This document shows positions 44,031 to 56,321 of a stretch of DNA of 64,000 nt, piece by piece; position 1 is the stretch's first letter, and every line of letters begins with the position of its first letter. Made by a program: the position numbers and the translations under genes. This DNA is from Fulvia fulva (taxonomy: Eukaryota; Ascomycota; Dothideomycetes; Mycosphaerellales; Mycosphaerellaceae): positions 2,542,001-2,606,000 of the forward strand of contig NC_063015.1 in assembly GCF_020509005.1 (NCBI RefSeq), in the 5' to 3' direction. Under the pieces are notes generated by a model that was given only the letters and a program-made list of their open reading frames with translations, did no database searches and had not been told where the DNA came from.

Positions 44031-45810
44031 TATACGAGTTCTCGGCATGCCGCAGCGGCAGCGCTAGTCGGAGCAGAAAATCAACGGCTGTTATGGATCG
44101 ATATAGTGCTGTGCTGCTTATCCATCGGGTAGTAGCTTTCGCTATTGCTTCAGTATGATTGCGCTCTAACTTTACAACAGCGCGACGATGCGCTGTTCTC
44201 CCCCGAGACATCGAGCATCACACGGCATCATAGCTTCTTCGCAAAGCTCGTCAATGCATCCCCGGGCGTACAGATACTTTGAGAACAAGGAGGAGACTGG
44301 GACTCGGCATAGTTCCGGGCTGTGTTGTGAAAAAAGGCAGTGTCCGCTTCGCGCAGTGATCGACCTCGCTAACCTGCACACCGGATAATGTGACACATTG
44401 TGACATGCCGTGAAGGGCGGATGTCACTGGGCGATGGGAAGGGGATGCTACATTTTGTTGCTGGAAGCCAGGGATGCCAGTACTGCTGGCGACGGGATGG
44501 AGGATGTGCTGGCACAGCGAGTACCAGATCGGCACAAGATCATCGCTTCCAGGGTGTCGGAAAGCAACCACTCCAGGTCCGCATATGCCGTCCTCTTTCA
44601 ATGCCATGCTTTGGCTGAAAGACCAGGAAGGCAGGTACAGTGGTTGTTCAGGATTGCACGTATCGCCGAAACAGTGTACTCCAACCTCTCCGCTCATTCT
44701 CAACGTATGATCCCAGATCTGTTGTGCTCTCGTGTGGAGAAGGCTTTGGTGATTGCCAATGCAGGCTCGAATTAGCCCAATGCGTGCAGTGTATCACTTC
44801 AACGTCTGATCCTGTCGGGTTGACGCATCAAGGTCAATGGAGCCTTTCGTGGCAAATTCCTCGGTTGCTCAAAATGTCCGGCACATCGTCGCATCGTGAG
44901 ACCTACGTGAGTGTCCCACATCGAGCGGCAACATAGTCTACGCTCCCATGTCAATCTTGAGCATCCCAACTGCCGGGTACTTCCTGCGCTGCCGTGTGGA
45001 GAACCCATTGCGGCTTCTCGTTGCGCTCTCTCGATACTTGACCGGCTGGTACGAACATAAGTCCAGGCATCATGACTTGCCCCCGACGCATCGTCTCGCG
45101 CCGTCGCCACAGCCGTGACGAGTAGGTTGTTATCCTTACCTCGCATCTTTACGCTACTATCTTGATCCTGCACTGCTAAGCAGTGCGACCAGGTCAGCGG
45201 CGGATGGCCCGTTCGTGCATATCTCTGAGATGATGATGCCTGCTGGTGGCTGCAGAGGTCGACATGGGTTGCTTCACTTCAGTTCCTGCACGATGTGGCT
45301 TGCTGTCAACAACACCGCCTCCTGGTTGTTTCCCTCCGCACGTATCCGGCGCGTGTGATGTTTGTCGAGAACGCACGTGATGCACATGTCGACGAGAGCA
45401 TGTGATGTCGCCTCACTTCCAAGGTTCTTGATGAATGGTCGAGAAGACTGTGTCGTGCAAGATCATGTGAGGCCGACAGCGCATCAGTCAACGTCAGCTA
45501 CCCCGCGATACTTCATGCCGATGGCGAGATATTAGTCTCGGGAAAACTGCTTGCTCTATCGGCGAGACGGCGTAGTGTTGGGACATTACTGAAGTGAACA
45601 CTATGGAACCCATCTTCTTCGCCATATTATTTGCATTGTCTTTTGTGAAAGCGACGACTTTGGCAGCGTTTCTGTCGTACAATCTGGTGACTTGACAAGT
45701 TAGAGACAGGTGCGGGGTGGACAACAGCAAGAGCAAGGATTACGAGCGATCGAAAGAGGAAGCGGTATTGCAGAACGTTGGAGTAGCAGACACGGGACAC
45801 GAAAGGCATC
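44031..45810. other. 1.8-kb non-coding region between LINE and oxygenase
   Basis: Original host sequence right of the LINE target. Base composition is host-like, without the TAG-rich damage of the repeats. The longest open stretch (minus, 44703-44251, 150 codons) has no recognisable domain and competes with plus-strand ORFs, so it is not called. The last 150 bp are the probable promoter of the oxygenase gene. Confidence 0.4.
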
Positions 45811-47034
45811 ATGGCAGTGTTCAAGGAGATACCGATTCTGGATCTGTCGCTGGCAAGATCAGAAGAGACAAAGCCAGAATTCTTGAAGCAGCTGCGCGAA
45901 GCGCTGCTGACTGTAGGCTTCCTGTACATCAAGAACACTGGCATTGATCAACAGTTCTATGACAAAGTCTGCGAGGAAGGTGAGTGAATGAAAGACAAAG
46001 TTGTGCTCTGCGCATCCTGTCCTCCACCCTCTCCACCAAATAAAATGGCCAGGTACAATCATACGCCTAAAAAACATAGCTGACATACTTTTGTAGGCAT
46101 CAAGTTCTTCGACTTACCTGAAGAAGAGAAGCTTGCCGTAGAGATGAAGCACAAGCCCAGCTTTCTCGGTTACTCACGTCTCGGGAATGAGGTCACAGCA
46201 CGCAAAGCAGACTGGCGAGAACAGCTTGATCTTGGAACGCCTCACGCAGAGCGTACGGAGCAAGATCCTCTTTACTACCACTTATTTGGACCAAACCAAT
46301 GGCCGAGCGAGAAGTATCTGCCGGAATTTCGTAGAGTGTTCGAAGACTATATGCGAAGGATGAGTGACATCAGTCTCTTCTTCACAAGCCTGATAGCAGA
46401 GGCCATTGAGCTGCCGGCGACAGCGTTCGACAACTTCTTCGACAAGGGCCAGCAGCATAAGCTCAAAATTGTGAAGTATCCTGACAACGGTGACGGTGTT
46501 GGTCAAGGGGTGGGTCCTCATAAGGATTCCATGCTTTCATCGTATCTACTGCAAGCCAGTAATCACAGAGGGCTGCAAGCGCAGAACACCCAGGGAGAGT
46601 GGATCGATTGTAAGTTGCAATTCGCCAACAATGGCAAAGTATTGTGCTGACCTTCAACGCAAGGTCCTCCAATTCCAGGCACGCTCGTCGTAGCTATAGG
46701 GCAAGGTCTCGAGGCTCTTACCGGTGGCGTATGCGCATCGACCACACACCGCGTATTATCACCAGAAGCTGGAAAGGGCGCGCGCTTCTCCATTCCATTC
46801 TTTCAGGGCGTCTCTTATGATGCTCGCTTCGAATCCATGGAAGTGCCAGATCGTGTGAGAGCACTACGAAAGGAAATCCTCGATCAGCAAGATGGGCGTC
46901 GCGACGATGTCGAGTTCACCTTCGTGAAGGGTCGTTGGAACCATCTGGGCGAGGCAACGTTGATGAACCGCATCAAGAGCCATCCAGATGTTGGTGAGAG
47001 ATGGTATCCAGAGTTGCTTGCGGAGATTCAGTAA
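45811..47034 (+). CDS. 2-oxoglutarate/Fe(II)-dependent dioxygenase, isopenicillin-N-synthase-like
   Basis: Exons 45811-45979, 46097-46609 and 46664-47034; introns of 117 and 54 nt; 350 aa. An N-terminal DIOX_N-type domain (IPILDLSLA, GFLYIKNTGI) precedes a double-stranded beta-helix core. The iron triad is His198 and Asp200 in HKDS, with distal His256 in STTHRV. Arg268 and Ser270 in RFSIPFF form the co-substrate-binding RxS motif. Residues and length fit fungal members of the flavonol-synthase/isopenicillin-N-synthase-like group, which oxidise small molecules, often in secondary metabolism; the substrate is unknown. It is intact and free of repeat-type mutations although it lies between a LINE (1.8 kb away) and a Gypsy element (355 bp away). 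No pathway partners are in the window. Confidence 0.9.
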
Positions 47035-47388
47035 CAGCAAGCCAAAGGTGCTGCTACCTATCTCGTACGACCAATCCGCGATGGCACTTGAGGAGCGGCT
47101 TTGCCGCTCGGTCCGCGCTGCTAGAACGCTAGCATAAACACCTGGTGCACTCGGCTTTCCCGGTCCGCTGAATCGCGAGTTTTCTAAAAAATTTCAGAAA
47201 ATAAGATATAACTTCGTAGTATAGCTAGATACGAGAATACAAATTTCTAGAAATATAGAACTAATATAGATCTATCGATAATTTGAGTTTTGTAATATTA
47301 AGTATACTATAGTAGGAGTTATAGCTATAACGTAAAGTACTAGTAAGCTAGAAACACTAGTGAGCTAGGAATTTTATCTTAGTACGAC
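47035..47388. other. AT-rich flank between oxygenase and Gypsy element
   Basis: The first 120 bp are host-like and include a perfect 7-bp-stem hairpin (GAGCGGC TTT GCCGCTC, 47093-47109). From about 47170 the sequence becomes AT-rich with TA-rich repeat-type texture (TCTAAAAAATTTCAGAAAAT) up to the Gypsy target duplication. This half probably belongs to an older repeat into which the Gypsy inserted; I cannot identify it. Confidence 0.4.
47384..47388 (+). repeat. Left target duplication of Gypsy copy 1 (ACGAC)
   Basis: ACGAC here and at 53680-53684, directly outside the two LTR ends. Confidence 0.88.
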
Positions 47389-47908
47389 TGTTAGGGCGAG
47401 AGCCTGGCCTATAAGATATAAGGGTAAAAGCGAGAATGTAGGTACGAAGTGTAGATACAAAAGGGTATAGTATAATTGCTACATAAAACAAAAGACGAAG
47501 GAAGTAAGAGAGGCCTAGGGAAGGCCAGATATTTATACGCGACCCTCGCGAGTGCGTGTCCCCGCATTAATAGGGCTAACCCGTGCGAAGCCGCGCTTAG
47601 TAGCTTTGCTCAAAACCTTATTCTAACCTGCCCTACGTTCCGAGTCTTCTACGTACTTCTTCTAGGGTCTAGCGTAGTCGCGGGTGCTCGCGGGAGTGCC
47701 GTGAGTCATATAGTCACGAGCCGAAGTGAATCTGTTAAGGTTTAGTAGAGGGGTGAATTTGGAGGGCTAGGTCCCGTAGTGAATGTTACGGGGTATATAA
47801 TTCTTAGCGCTTATACACTAAGCTAGACTGTCACTTCTTAACGACTTCTGAGCACTCTAAGGCTCTTCTGTCCCTACCTTCTGTACTCTCTATAGGGAGA
47901 CTATAACA
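47389..47908 (-). repeat. 3' LTR of Gypsy copy 1
   Basis: 520 bp. Differs from the other LTR of the same copy by transitions only in the parts I compared (for example seven in the first ~125 bp). A polypurine tract, in plus view GTAGCCCCCCCGAA, lies directly inside at 47909. Confidence 0.93.
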
Positions 47909-48018
47909 GTAGCCCCCCCGAACAAAGCTAAGTTCCTACGAAGCCGTAGTAGTTCTATATATCGAGGATGTTCAGCTTTAGTACTAGGCCTAGGCCTAAT
48001 GTTATAGTCGATATACTA

Positions 48019-51000
48019 TTAGTAAGCCCCGTCGAAGAGCTTAGATTCGAAGAGCCTGCCGATATTAACTTCTAGGCCGTCTACGCGGGCGTAGTATTCT
48101 TCGATTGCTTGACGATTAAAGATGATATATTAGATAGGTTCCTATAAGGTATCCTACTTAGGGCAACCTTGCTATTCGACTTTATACTTGATCGGCGGTA
48201 GTCCTTTAACGTCGTTAGGCTCTACGCGGATTCCCCGGATCTTGCGGACGGCATAGTCGTTAGAAGGTAGGTTAATAGGCTCGTCGACTTCTACTTTATC
48301 GGGAGGACCTAGTATGTCTTAGTTTTGGTTCGGGAATAGGTCCTTAGCCGACGGCCGAAGGCGTACGGGATAGAAGACGTCGTAGATCTTTATGTTCGTA
48401 GGAAGAGCTAGACGGTAGGCGTATGAACTAATACGCTCGGTAATCTTAAAAGGACCTAGGTTCTTCTAGTTTAGCTTCTTAGAGGGGCGGTCTGTCTTAA
48501 TGTTCTTAGAGTTAAGGTAGACTATATCGCCTACTTAGTAGTCGGGAGCTAGCTAGCGACGACGATTAGCTTAATCCTCGTAGATTGCTTATACGTACAC
48601 TATCTCGTCGTGAACTTCTTTATAGATCTATAAGAGCATAGTAGCGAACTCGTCTACTACTTACTCGTTTACGTCTTCGGTAGGCGGGAGAGGTTCTTCT
48701 AGTTCTATGCCTATACGAGGGTAGTAACCTCTCGTAGTATAGAAGGGAGAGTAGCTAGTAGTCTCCGAGTCCTAGTTACGAGTAGCGAACTCTACCGTAG
48801 GGATATACTAAGGCCAATCCTTCTAGTAGTAGTCGACGAAGTAACGAAGGACCTACTCGAGGATAGCGTTCGTAATTTCGGTCTAGCCGTCGGTCTGTAG
48901 CTAAAAACTGGTCGAGAGGTTATACTTGATGCCTAGGATAGTATATAGACGCTTCTAGAAGTACGAGATGAACTAGGTGCCTCTATTAGAGGTGATGCTA
49001 TCCGGGAGGCCTTAAAAGCGCTAGACGAATTCGTAGAATAAGCGAGTAGTCTCCTTTACGGTTATACTCTAGTACGGGATTATATACCGGTCCTTAGAGT
49101 AACGGTCCACGATCACTAGAAGGGCCTTTGCTTTTACGCCGCTAAAGGTCTTACCGTAAGGAAGATCGGTAATAAAGTCTATAGTAATATGCTTCTACGG
49201 ACGATTAGGAGCCGGGAGAGGGTATAAGAGACCGTAGGGACGGTAGCGGTTAGCTTTAGCTCTTCGGTAAGTAGCGTAGTTTAGTACGTAGCGGCGGACG
49301 TCCTTCTAGGAATACGGCCACTAGTAATACCTAGCGAGGAGCTTGTAGGTCTTAGCTACGCCTAGGTGACCCCTAGAGGCGGAGTCGTAGATGATTTAAA
49401 GAATCTTAGCTCGGATATTAGAGCCTTCGGGCTACGGTACGTAAAGCTTCTTACGGAAGTAGACGACACCTCTCTAGAGCTCGTACTCGGACAGCGAGAA
49501 GCCCGGGAATGTCCTCGCGCTAGATTCAAGGGCCTGAACTAACTCTTAGGCGTCTATATCGGCATCGTACGCTGTTCGTACTCGTGCTATAATGCCTTCG
49601 GGCTGCTCCTTATTATCAAACCCCTTAAAGTCTAATTCGGATAAGCCGTCGGTCGTTACTAAGCCCTCTTTATCGTCGTTCAAGTCCTTAGCGTCCGAGG
49701 CGTATTCTTTAGGCTCGGATTCATCGTCACTCTCGTTAAGGTAGGTAGGAGCGAGCACGAGAGTAGTAAAGGAAGCGGCGAGCGTAGGCTAGCCGTTCGA
49801 TAGGTACTCTCGAAGCTCGGAAGAGAGGTTGTACTCTTTAATAACTTGTTGCCCTACGATTTGCCGGCCCCCTCTTCGATTAACTAGAGGGTCACTAGGG
49901 CGGCGGGTAAGGGCGTCGGCTATCGAGTTAGCCTTACCGGGCGTATACGAGATCACGAAGTTGAACCGGGAGAGGAACTCGCTCTAGCGGGCCTAGCGAC
50001 GATTAAGTAGCTTGCTCTTTATAAAGTAGACGAGGTTCTTATAGTCGGAGCTTACTTAGACGGGCATAGTAGAGCCTTCGAGCTCGGGGCGCTACTCTTC
50101 GAAAGCTTTAACGATAGCGAGAAGCTCCTTATCGTAGATCTCGTAGTTACACTCCGTAGCGGTCATCTTCTTAGAGAGGAAGGCGATAGGTAACTAGGGG
50201 GATTTAGGCGAGCGGCGTTATAGTAGGACACCGCCTACTACGCCGTCGGATACGTCGGTCTCTATACGGGTCTCTAGTTCGAAATCGAAGTGCCGTAGAA
50301 GCGGGTTCTTAACAAACTTCGCTTTAAGTAAGTCAAAAGCCTCCTAGCATTCGTCGGTCTAGGCGAACTTCTCACCCTTACGCGTAAGCTTCGTTAAAGG
50401 GCGTACTACGCCCGAAAATACGTAGATAAAGCGGCGGTAGAAGTTAGTAAAGCCTAGGAAACCCTAGACCTCTTTAACGTTCGTAGGAGCATCCTATTCG
50501 ACGATAGCGTCGATCTTCTCTTAGTCTATCTTAATGCCGTCTACGGTAATGATCAAACTAAGGAACTTGACTTCGGTCTTCTTAAACTCGTACTTATCAA
50601 TATCGAGCTATAAGCCGGCGTCTACGAGCTTCTAAAGGACCTTATAGACGTGCTCGCGGTGCTCCTCCTTAGTCTCGCTATAGACTAGGATGTCGTCGAT
50701 ATAGGCAGTATAGAACTGATCGAGGAACTCCTAAAGGATGTCGTTAATGAAGTTCTAGAAGGTACTAGGCCCGTTATAAACGCCGAAGGGCATAACGAGC
50801 GACTCGAACAGCCCGTAGCGAGTACGGAAGGCTATAAGATACTCGTGTCCTTCTACTATTCGTAACTTGTTAAACGTAGCGATAACATCGAGCTTAGTGA
50901 AGTACTTGGCCTTAGAGAGGCGCTCGAGCGTCTCCTAAATTAACGGTATTAGGTAGCGGTTCTTCTTTATAATAGCGTTTAAGCCTCGGTAGTCTACGTA

Positions 51001-51930
51001 GAAGCGTAGACTACCGCCGGGCTTCTTAACGAATATAACGGGACTGCTAGCGCTAGAACGGCTCGCTCGAATGAACCTCTTCTTTAGGTTCTCTTCGAGG
51101 TATCTCTTAAGGACGATAAGCTCTTCTCGGGACATAGAATATAACGGTCCGAACGGTGTCTCTATACCTTCTTCTAGCTTAATCTTGTGGTCGTAAGGGC
51201 GATAAGGAGGTAGCTCGTCTACGGCTTTAGTATCGAATACGTAGAGGATGTAGTGTGCCTAAGGAGGGACCTTCGTAGTAGGGTCGGTAGGTGTACGCTT
51301 CTTGTCGAGCTTCTCGAGGGCGATGTCGATATCGCGGAGAGAGGCGGCGAAGACTTGAGCTTTAGGCTACTTAGTAGTAGTAGTAAAGGTAGCGGCGTTC
51401 ACCTAGAAGATCTTAGTATACTTAGGACCGCGCTAAGGCGGCGGAGAAGGCGGAGGTGCCGGAGGAACTTCTAGAGGGAAGCTGATAGTAAGGGAAGTCT
51501 AGTCGATAATAGGTCGGTATCGTCTAAACTAGGGGAGGCCGAGGATAAACTTCTAATACGGTAGGGACGTAAGGAAGCTAGTGATCGACATACGCTTACC
51601 TCCGAGGGTGATTAACGTATATATAACATAAGTAATCTTACTAGTAGTAGTCTCCGTGCCGTTAAAGAGTTCAAGGGTGCGAGGGTACTTTAGTTCCTAG
51701 GGTTCGAGGTTAAGAGAGGTCGCGAGTTTATAGTCTATAAAAGACTCGCCTAGTGCGCTAGTGTCTATAAGAGTGAGATTAGAAGAAGAGAGTTTCTTTA
51801 AGCCGATATTTACATTCGTAACGAACGGTTTATAAGCGTGGTCCTTACCCGTCTCGTCGTATAGGTCTAGCTATACTATATTAATCCTCAACTTCTTTCC
51901 TCTCTTCACTTTCGGTAAACGTTATTCTTA
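48019..51930 (-). pseudogene. Gypsy copy 1 pol
   Basis: Mirror image of copy 2 pol. Protease, reverse transcriptase (YIDD block near 50700), RNase H, integrase and chromodomain are all recognisable on the minus strand, interrupted by TAG codons at former Trp and Gln positions. The second catalytic Asp of the integrase is changed to Asn, as in copy 2 (CTATTAGAGG near 48985). A 70-codon acidic segment between RNase H and integrase (49758-49546) is uninterrupted. The 5' boundary of pol is approximate because it overlaps the end of gag in another frame. Confidence 0.88.
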
Positions 51931-53117
51931 GTCTTCATCGCGTCGATAAGGAAGACCTAGGCTTTTTCCTACTTAGCGGGAGTAGTAGGAGTAGGCTCGA
52001 TAGCGCCGATAGCGCCGCGAACCGGGTTACGGGCGTTACGGGTAGCGAGCTACGGACAGTTAGCTACGATATAGCCTAGACCGCCGTAGTAGGTATAGAG
52101 TCCGGCCTAGCGACGGCGAAGCTTCTCTTCGGGAGTGAGCTTACCGTTAACGAGGCCCTAGACTCGAGGGACGGCGGCACTAGCGCTAAGATCTATAGCG
52201 TTACCTATAGAGACGGGAGGGAGAGCCGTAGGAGCGGCGGCGCCTAGTAGAGTAGCGAAGTGGCTTCCGGGACTACGAGGCTAACGACCTTAAGAACGGG
52301 AAGCGAGGAGAGAGGCGGTATGTTTTATATTAGAGTCGAGGCGCTAGTAGGTCTCGACGAGCTTACGGAAGCTTATAGTACCGACGTCCTTGTCCTCGAG
52401 GGCTCGAAGAAGCTCTACTAATAAACCACGGCGGAGAGTGCTCTTCTTAGTCTCTTCGTTATAGCCGGTGAACCCGATGTCGCGGTTAAAGGCCGCGAGG
52501 TACTCGGCGAAGCTCTTGTTCTTCTAGAGGAGGTTGTAGATAGCGTTCTAGGCGGTAGCTCTACGGTCTGGATCACTAAAGGCAGCACGGAGGTCCTATA
52601 TTAAGGTGAGGACGTCCGGGCAGCCGATAGTCTACGTAGCGTTATCGATATAGTGTTATACCTAAGCCGCGGCGTCTCCCCGAAGGAGGGAGAAGACGTA
52701 CGTAACTTTGTCCTTCTCTTACGGAAAGTGGTCGGCATTAGCTAATAGCTTAATAGTGAGCTGTGTCTTAAATGCCTTAAACTTGCTCTTATTACCGTCG
52801 AACTCGTCTAGGTCGTTAACCTTCTTAGAGAAGTACTAGCGGCGGTTATCGTCGGCGTGCGGGGCGAGGTTCTAGAAGGTGTTTATAATACCTTAAAGGT
52901 ATGTTGCTTAGTTATTTGCTTGCTCGACCTACTAGGCGGTCTCGCGGAAAGAGGAGACGGTGCGGTTAATAAGAGCGTAGGCGGTGTCGGGGTTAGCGTT
53001 TGCCTAGGCACCGAAGGTAGCGGCGTTCGAGAAGGGGATATTAGTCTACTTACTAAAGTGGAATAGAGTGTCTTGGTTGTCGAGGTTAACACCTCTATCG
53101 GTAGCGTGGTCACCTAT
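51888..53117 (-). pseudogene. Gypsy copy 1 gag
   Basis: One frame from 53117 to a TGA at 51890-51888, about 410 codons. The start codon position reads ATA in place of ATG, the same change as in copy 2. Retrotransposon gag domain and a single CCHC knuckle near the end, in which the second Cys and the His are both Tyr. Multiple TAG/TAA codons in the body. Confidence 0.82.
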
Positions 53118-53159
53118 AAGGATGACTCGAGTAGTTGACGGTTTGTTAGTCTTTTGTAA

Positions 53160-53679
53160 TGTTAGGGCGAGAGCCTAGCCTATAAGATATAAGGGTGAAA
53201 GCGAGAATATAGGTGCGAAGTGTAGATACAAAAGGGTATAGTATGATTGCTACACAAAACAAAAGACGAAGGAAGCAAGAGAGGCCTAGGGAAGGCCAGA
53301 TATTTATACGCGACCCTCGCGAGTACGTGTCCCCGTATTAATAGGGCTAACCCGTACGAAGCCGCGCTTAGTAGCTTTACTCAAAACCTTATTCCAACCT
53401 GCCCTACGTTCCGAGTCTTCCACGTACTTCTTCTAGGGTCTAGCGTAGTCGCGGGTACTCGCGGGAGTGCCGTAAGTCACATAGTCACGAGCCGAAGTGA
53501 ATCTGTCAAGGTTTAGTAGAGGGGTGAATTTGGAGGGCTAGGTCCCGTAGTAAATGTTACGGGGCATATGATTCTTAGCGCTCACACACTAAGCTAGACT
53601 GTTACTTCTTGACGACTTCTAAGCACTCTAAGGCTCTTCTGTCCCCACCTTCTGTACTCTCTATAGGGAGACTATAACA
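53160..53679 (-). repeat. 5' LTR of Gypsy copy 1
   Basis: 520 bp, ends TG...CA. I could not match the sequence directly inside it (plus-view end ...GTTAGTCTTTTGTAA) to a known tRNA 3' end, so the primer-binding site is unassigned. Confidence 0.93.
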
Positions 53680-53684
53680 ACGAC
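53680..53684 (+). repeat. Right target duplication of Gypsy copy 1 (ACGAC)
   Basis: Matches 47384-47388. Confidence 0.88.
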
Positions 53685-54679
53685 TAACTCGCATTCTTTA
53701 TTCATCGTTTTCACTACTATTAAATAGAGACTTAGTGAACTTAATACTCTTATCTAATTCAGAATTATTCTCTTTGTCTTCCTAGTACATTTATACGTTA
53801 TAGCTAGTCCGACCGTAGTGACTATACCGCTATCTACTTAGCTAGCCCTCTTTCGTACCCTCTGACCTACGACTCTTCTTTAACTATTCTATAGCCTTTA
53901 ACGACTCGATGACTACTTATAACGAGCTAAATCTATACTCTAAGACCCCGCCGTACTAGAGACGCTTTTGTTTACGAGATTAGCGCTTGATAAGAGTCTT
54001 GTTAAGATGTAGTATCTTAAAGGGAGTCAACAATTAGGAAGTGATCTAGTAGCCTAAGGTATCTACGATGACTTAGCTTATAGATAGATACCTTCTCTCC
54101 CCTTTAGCTTAGATAGACATCTAACATAATCAACACATTAGTTCCTAATATATTGCTATATGCTCGTGCTATTAGTCAGTTAAAGATTGATCTCTTACTC
54201 TACTCCGCTACTATCTACCCGTACCTATTTAATAGGTTATAAGCCCGGGTTTATATAGGAATAAGAGCAACCTATATCAGTATAGGTTACTTATATCCCT
54301 TACTATCGTAGCAGAAAACATCTAGGAATTAGAAGTCTACCCCGTCTATTCTATTAAGGAGCTTAGTTCGATACTAAGTAATAGGTAACCTAGACAAGGA
54401 CTCTATACGGCTTACTTAAAGCTAATACCTTGAAGATACTCTATAGGTAGAACTGCATCGAGATACTATTAAGAAGGATTTTAAGTAAGTCATTTAAAGC
54501 TCTGCTAGGAGAGACAGACCTATGTCCTAGCCCCGAGACCTTATACCGCTCCTTCTTTACTTTACTAAGCAGGCCTTAGTATCTATACCTACGAACTTTC
54601 CTATTCTATACTAGAAGCCTTAGTAGGATCTAAGCCACTACTTTAGAACATACACACCTTGTTTTATTACATCCAATTT
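53685..54679. other. AT-rich repeat sequence left of the Copia coding region
   Basis: About 1 kb of TA-rich, CA/TG-poor sequence with no ORF. It probably contains the 5' LTR and leader of the Copia element (a TGTTAAGATG at 54001 could be an LTR start). The matching right LTR lies outside the window, so the boundary cannot be fixed. The part next to 53685 may belong to the older repeat also seen at 47170-47388. Confidence 0.45.
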
Positions 54680-55754
54680 ATTATAGATCTATACTAAGAG
54701 AAGATAGAGGAGGAGGGAGGCAAAATCCTAATTCTTAGGAGGGACAATTAGAAGGAATAGTTTAACCTTTAGAGATATAAGATAGAGAGCCAATTAGCAT
54801 TCTTTACAATTGATGACCTAATAGAAGTGTCTTTTAATAACATTAAGGGCAAGACTCTGAAACTCTAAGAAGAGGCTATAACTAAAGAGATCCTTAATAC
54901 GCTAATATAGACAAGATATAATATAGTATACAACTTTAGTATCCTTAGTAGGATTATAGAAGAAGTTGAATTTGAGCTTAAGGGCTTATATAAATCTAGA
55001 AGAGCTACTAAGAAGTAGGTGTATCTCTAGAACAAGTATAGCTAGGTACTACTAACCTATATATATATAAGCTTATAAAGCAATTTGTGACCTTTAAGAT
55101 AAGTAAAGAGTTCACTATTAGATCTATATAGACACACCTAGTTTCTTTTAGAAAAAGGATTGCTAATGTTGACCTAGAGGGTCAGTATTATAGGAAAGCT
55201 AATGTAAGGATGACCTAGCTCTTAAGCTCACTACTACCTTACTACTATGTAGCTAGGGATACTATTATAGCTCAGCTAAAGATAGATCATAAAAGGACCT
55301 TAAAGATCCTTAAAGCTCAAGAAGCTAGGTTAGATCCCTCTAAGGCCAAGTATAGTATAGTAGCTACCTAGGTCAAGCCCTTAGGTCTAGTAAGACTACT
55401 CTCCTACCTTCTCTATAAGAAGGATCATCTGATTAAGGACTGCCCTAGTTTGCCTAAGGTAAGAAAGGTCCTTAGATCTTATTCCTAACTACTATCTTCC
55501 TAGAATATAACATATATTAAGAAGAAGAGAACTCTACTACCCACTTTAAGAAGGACACTAAGAGAGAAGTCCTCTATAGAAGAACTTAAGAAAATAGTAA
55601 AGAAACTTAGCTCTAATATACTGCCGCTCTAGAAGAACTAGGCCTAGTCTTATACCTCTAAAGCAAAGAAGACTAGAAAAGGGTTTTCCGCCTAAGAGTC
55701 ACGTGACTCATATAGCTCATCCCTAGAGACAATGTCTAATGATAATAAGTATAA
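54680..55754 (+). mobile_element. Ty1/Copia element, left half: gag region, mutated
   Basis: In one broken frame the gag pattern of Copia elements can be followed: a LILRRDN-x-KE-x-F opening near 54740, a long helical stretch, and a CCHC knuckle at 55405-55443. In the knuckle both first Cys positions are Tyr while the His (55426) and last Cys (55441) remain. Many TAG codons. It is interrupted at 55759 by Gypsy copy 2 and resumes at 62053 in the same direction. Confidence 0.75.
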
Positions 55755-55759
55755 TAAAG
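55755..55759 (+). repeat. Left target duplication of Gypsy copy 2 (TAAAG)
   Basis: TAAAG here and at 62048-62052; the host sequence is the Copia element. Confidence 0.9.
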
Positions 55760-56279
55760 TGTTATAGTCTCCCTATAGAGAGTATAGAAGGTAGGGACAG
55801 AAGAGCCTTAGAGTGCTTAGAAGTCGTTAAGAAGTGACAGTCTAGCTTAGTATATAAGCGCCAAGAATTATATACCCCGTAATATTCACTACGGGACCTA
55901 GCCCTCCAAATTCACCCCTCTACTAAACCTTAACAGATTCACTTCGGCTCGTGACTATATGACTTACGGCACTCCCGCGAGCACCCGCGACTACGCTAGA
56001 CCCTAGAAGAAGTACGTAGAAGACTCGGAACGTAGGGCAGGTTGGAATAAGGTTTTGAGCAAAGCTACTAAGCGCGGCTTCGTACGGGTTAGCCCTGTTA
56101 ATACGGGGACACGTACTCGCGAGGGTCGCGTATAAATATCTGGCCTTCCCTAGGCCTCTCTTGCTTCCTTCGTCTTTTGTTTTGTGTAGCAATCATACTA
56201 TACCCTTTTGTATCTACACTTCGCACCTATATTCTCGCTTTTACCCTTATATCTTATAGGCTAGGCTCTCGCCCTAACA
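55760..56279 (+). repeat. 5' LTR of Gypsy copy 2
   Basis: 520 bp, TGTTATAG...CCCTAACA. Contains an 89-codon open frame on its antisense strand (56192-55923), present in all four LTRs. Confidence 0.94.
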
Positions 56280-56321
56280 TTACAAAAGACTAACAAACCG
56301 TCAACTACTCGAGTTATCCTT

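Larger units (their letters stand above)
47389..53679 (-). mobile_element. Gypsy copy 1: full-length Ty3/Gypsy chromodomain retrotransposon, mutated
   Basis: 6291 bp, minus orientation, with two 520-bp LTRs (47389-47908 and 53160-53679) starting TG and ending CA, and a 5-bp target duplication ACGAC. Internal order in element orientation is gag, protease, reverse transcriptase, RNase H, integrase, chromodomain. It is almost colinear with copy 2 (55760-62047) in inverted orientation. Coding parts are interrupted by many TAG codons, so the element is not autonomous. Confidence 0.95.

Noticed and set aside
44251..44703. 150-codon minus-strand ORF right of the LINE
   Set aside because: No recognisable motif, and overlapping ORFs of similar length occur on the plus strand.
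47476..47745. 89-aa ORF in the LTR as a host gene
   Set aside because: It is part of all four LTRs, so it belongs to the element. It is reported only as a finding about its survival.
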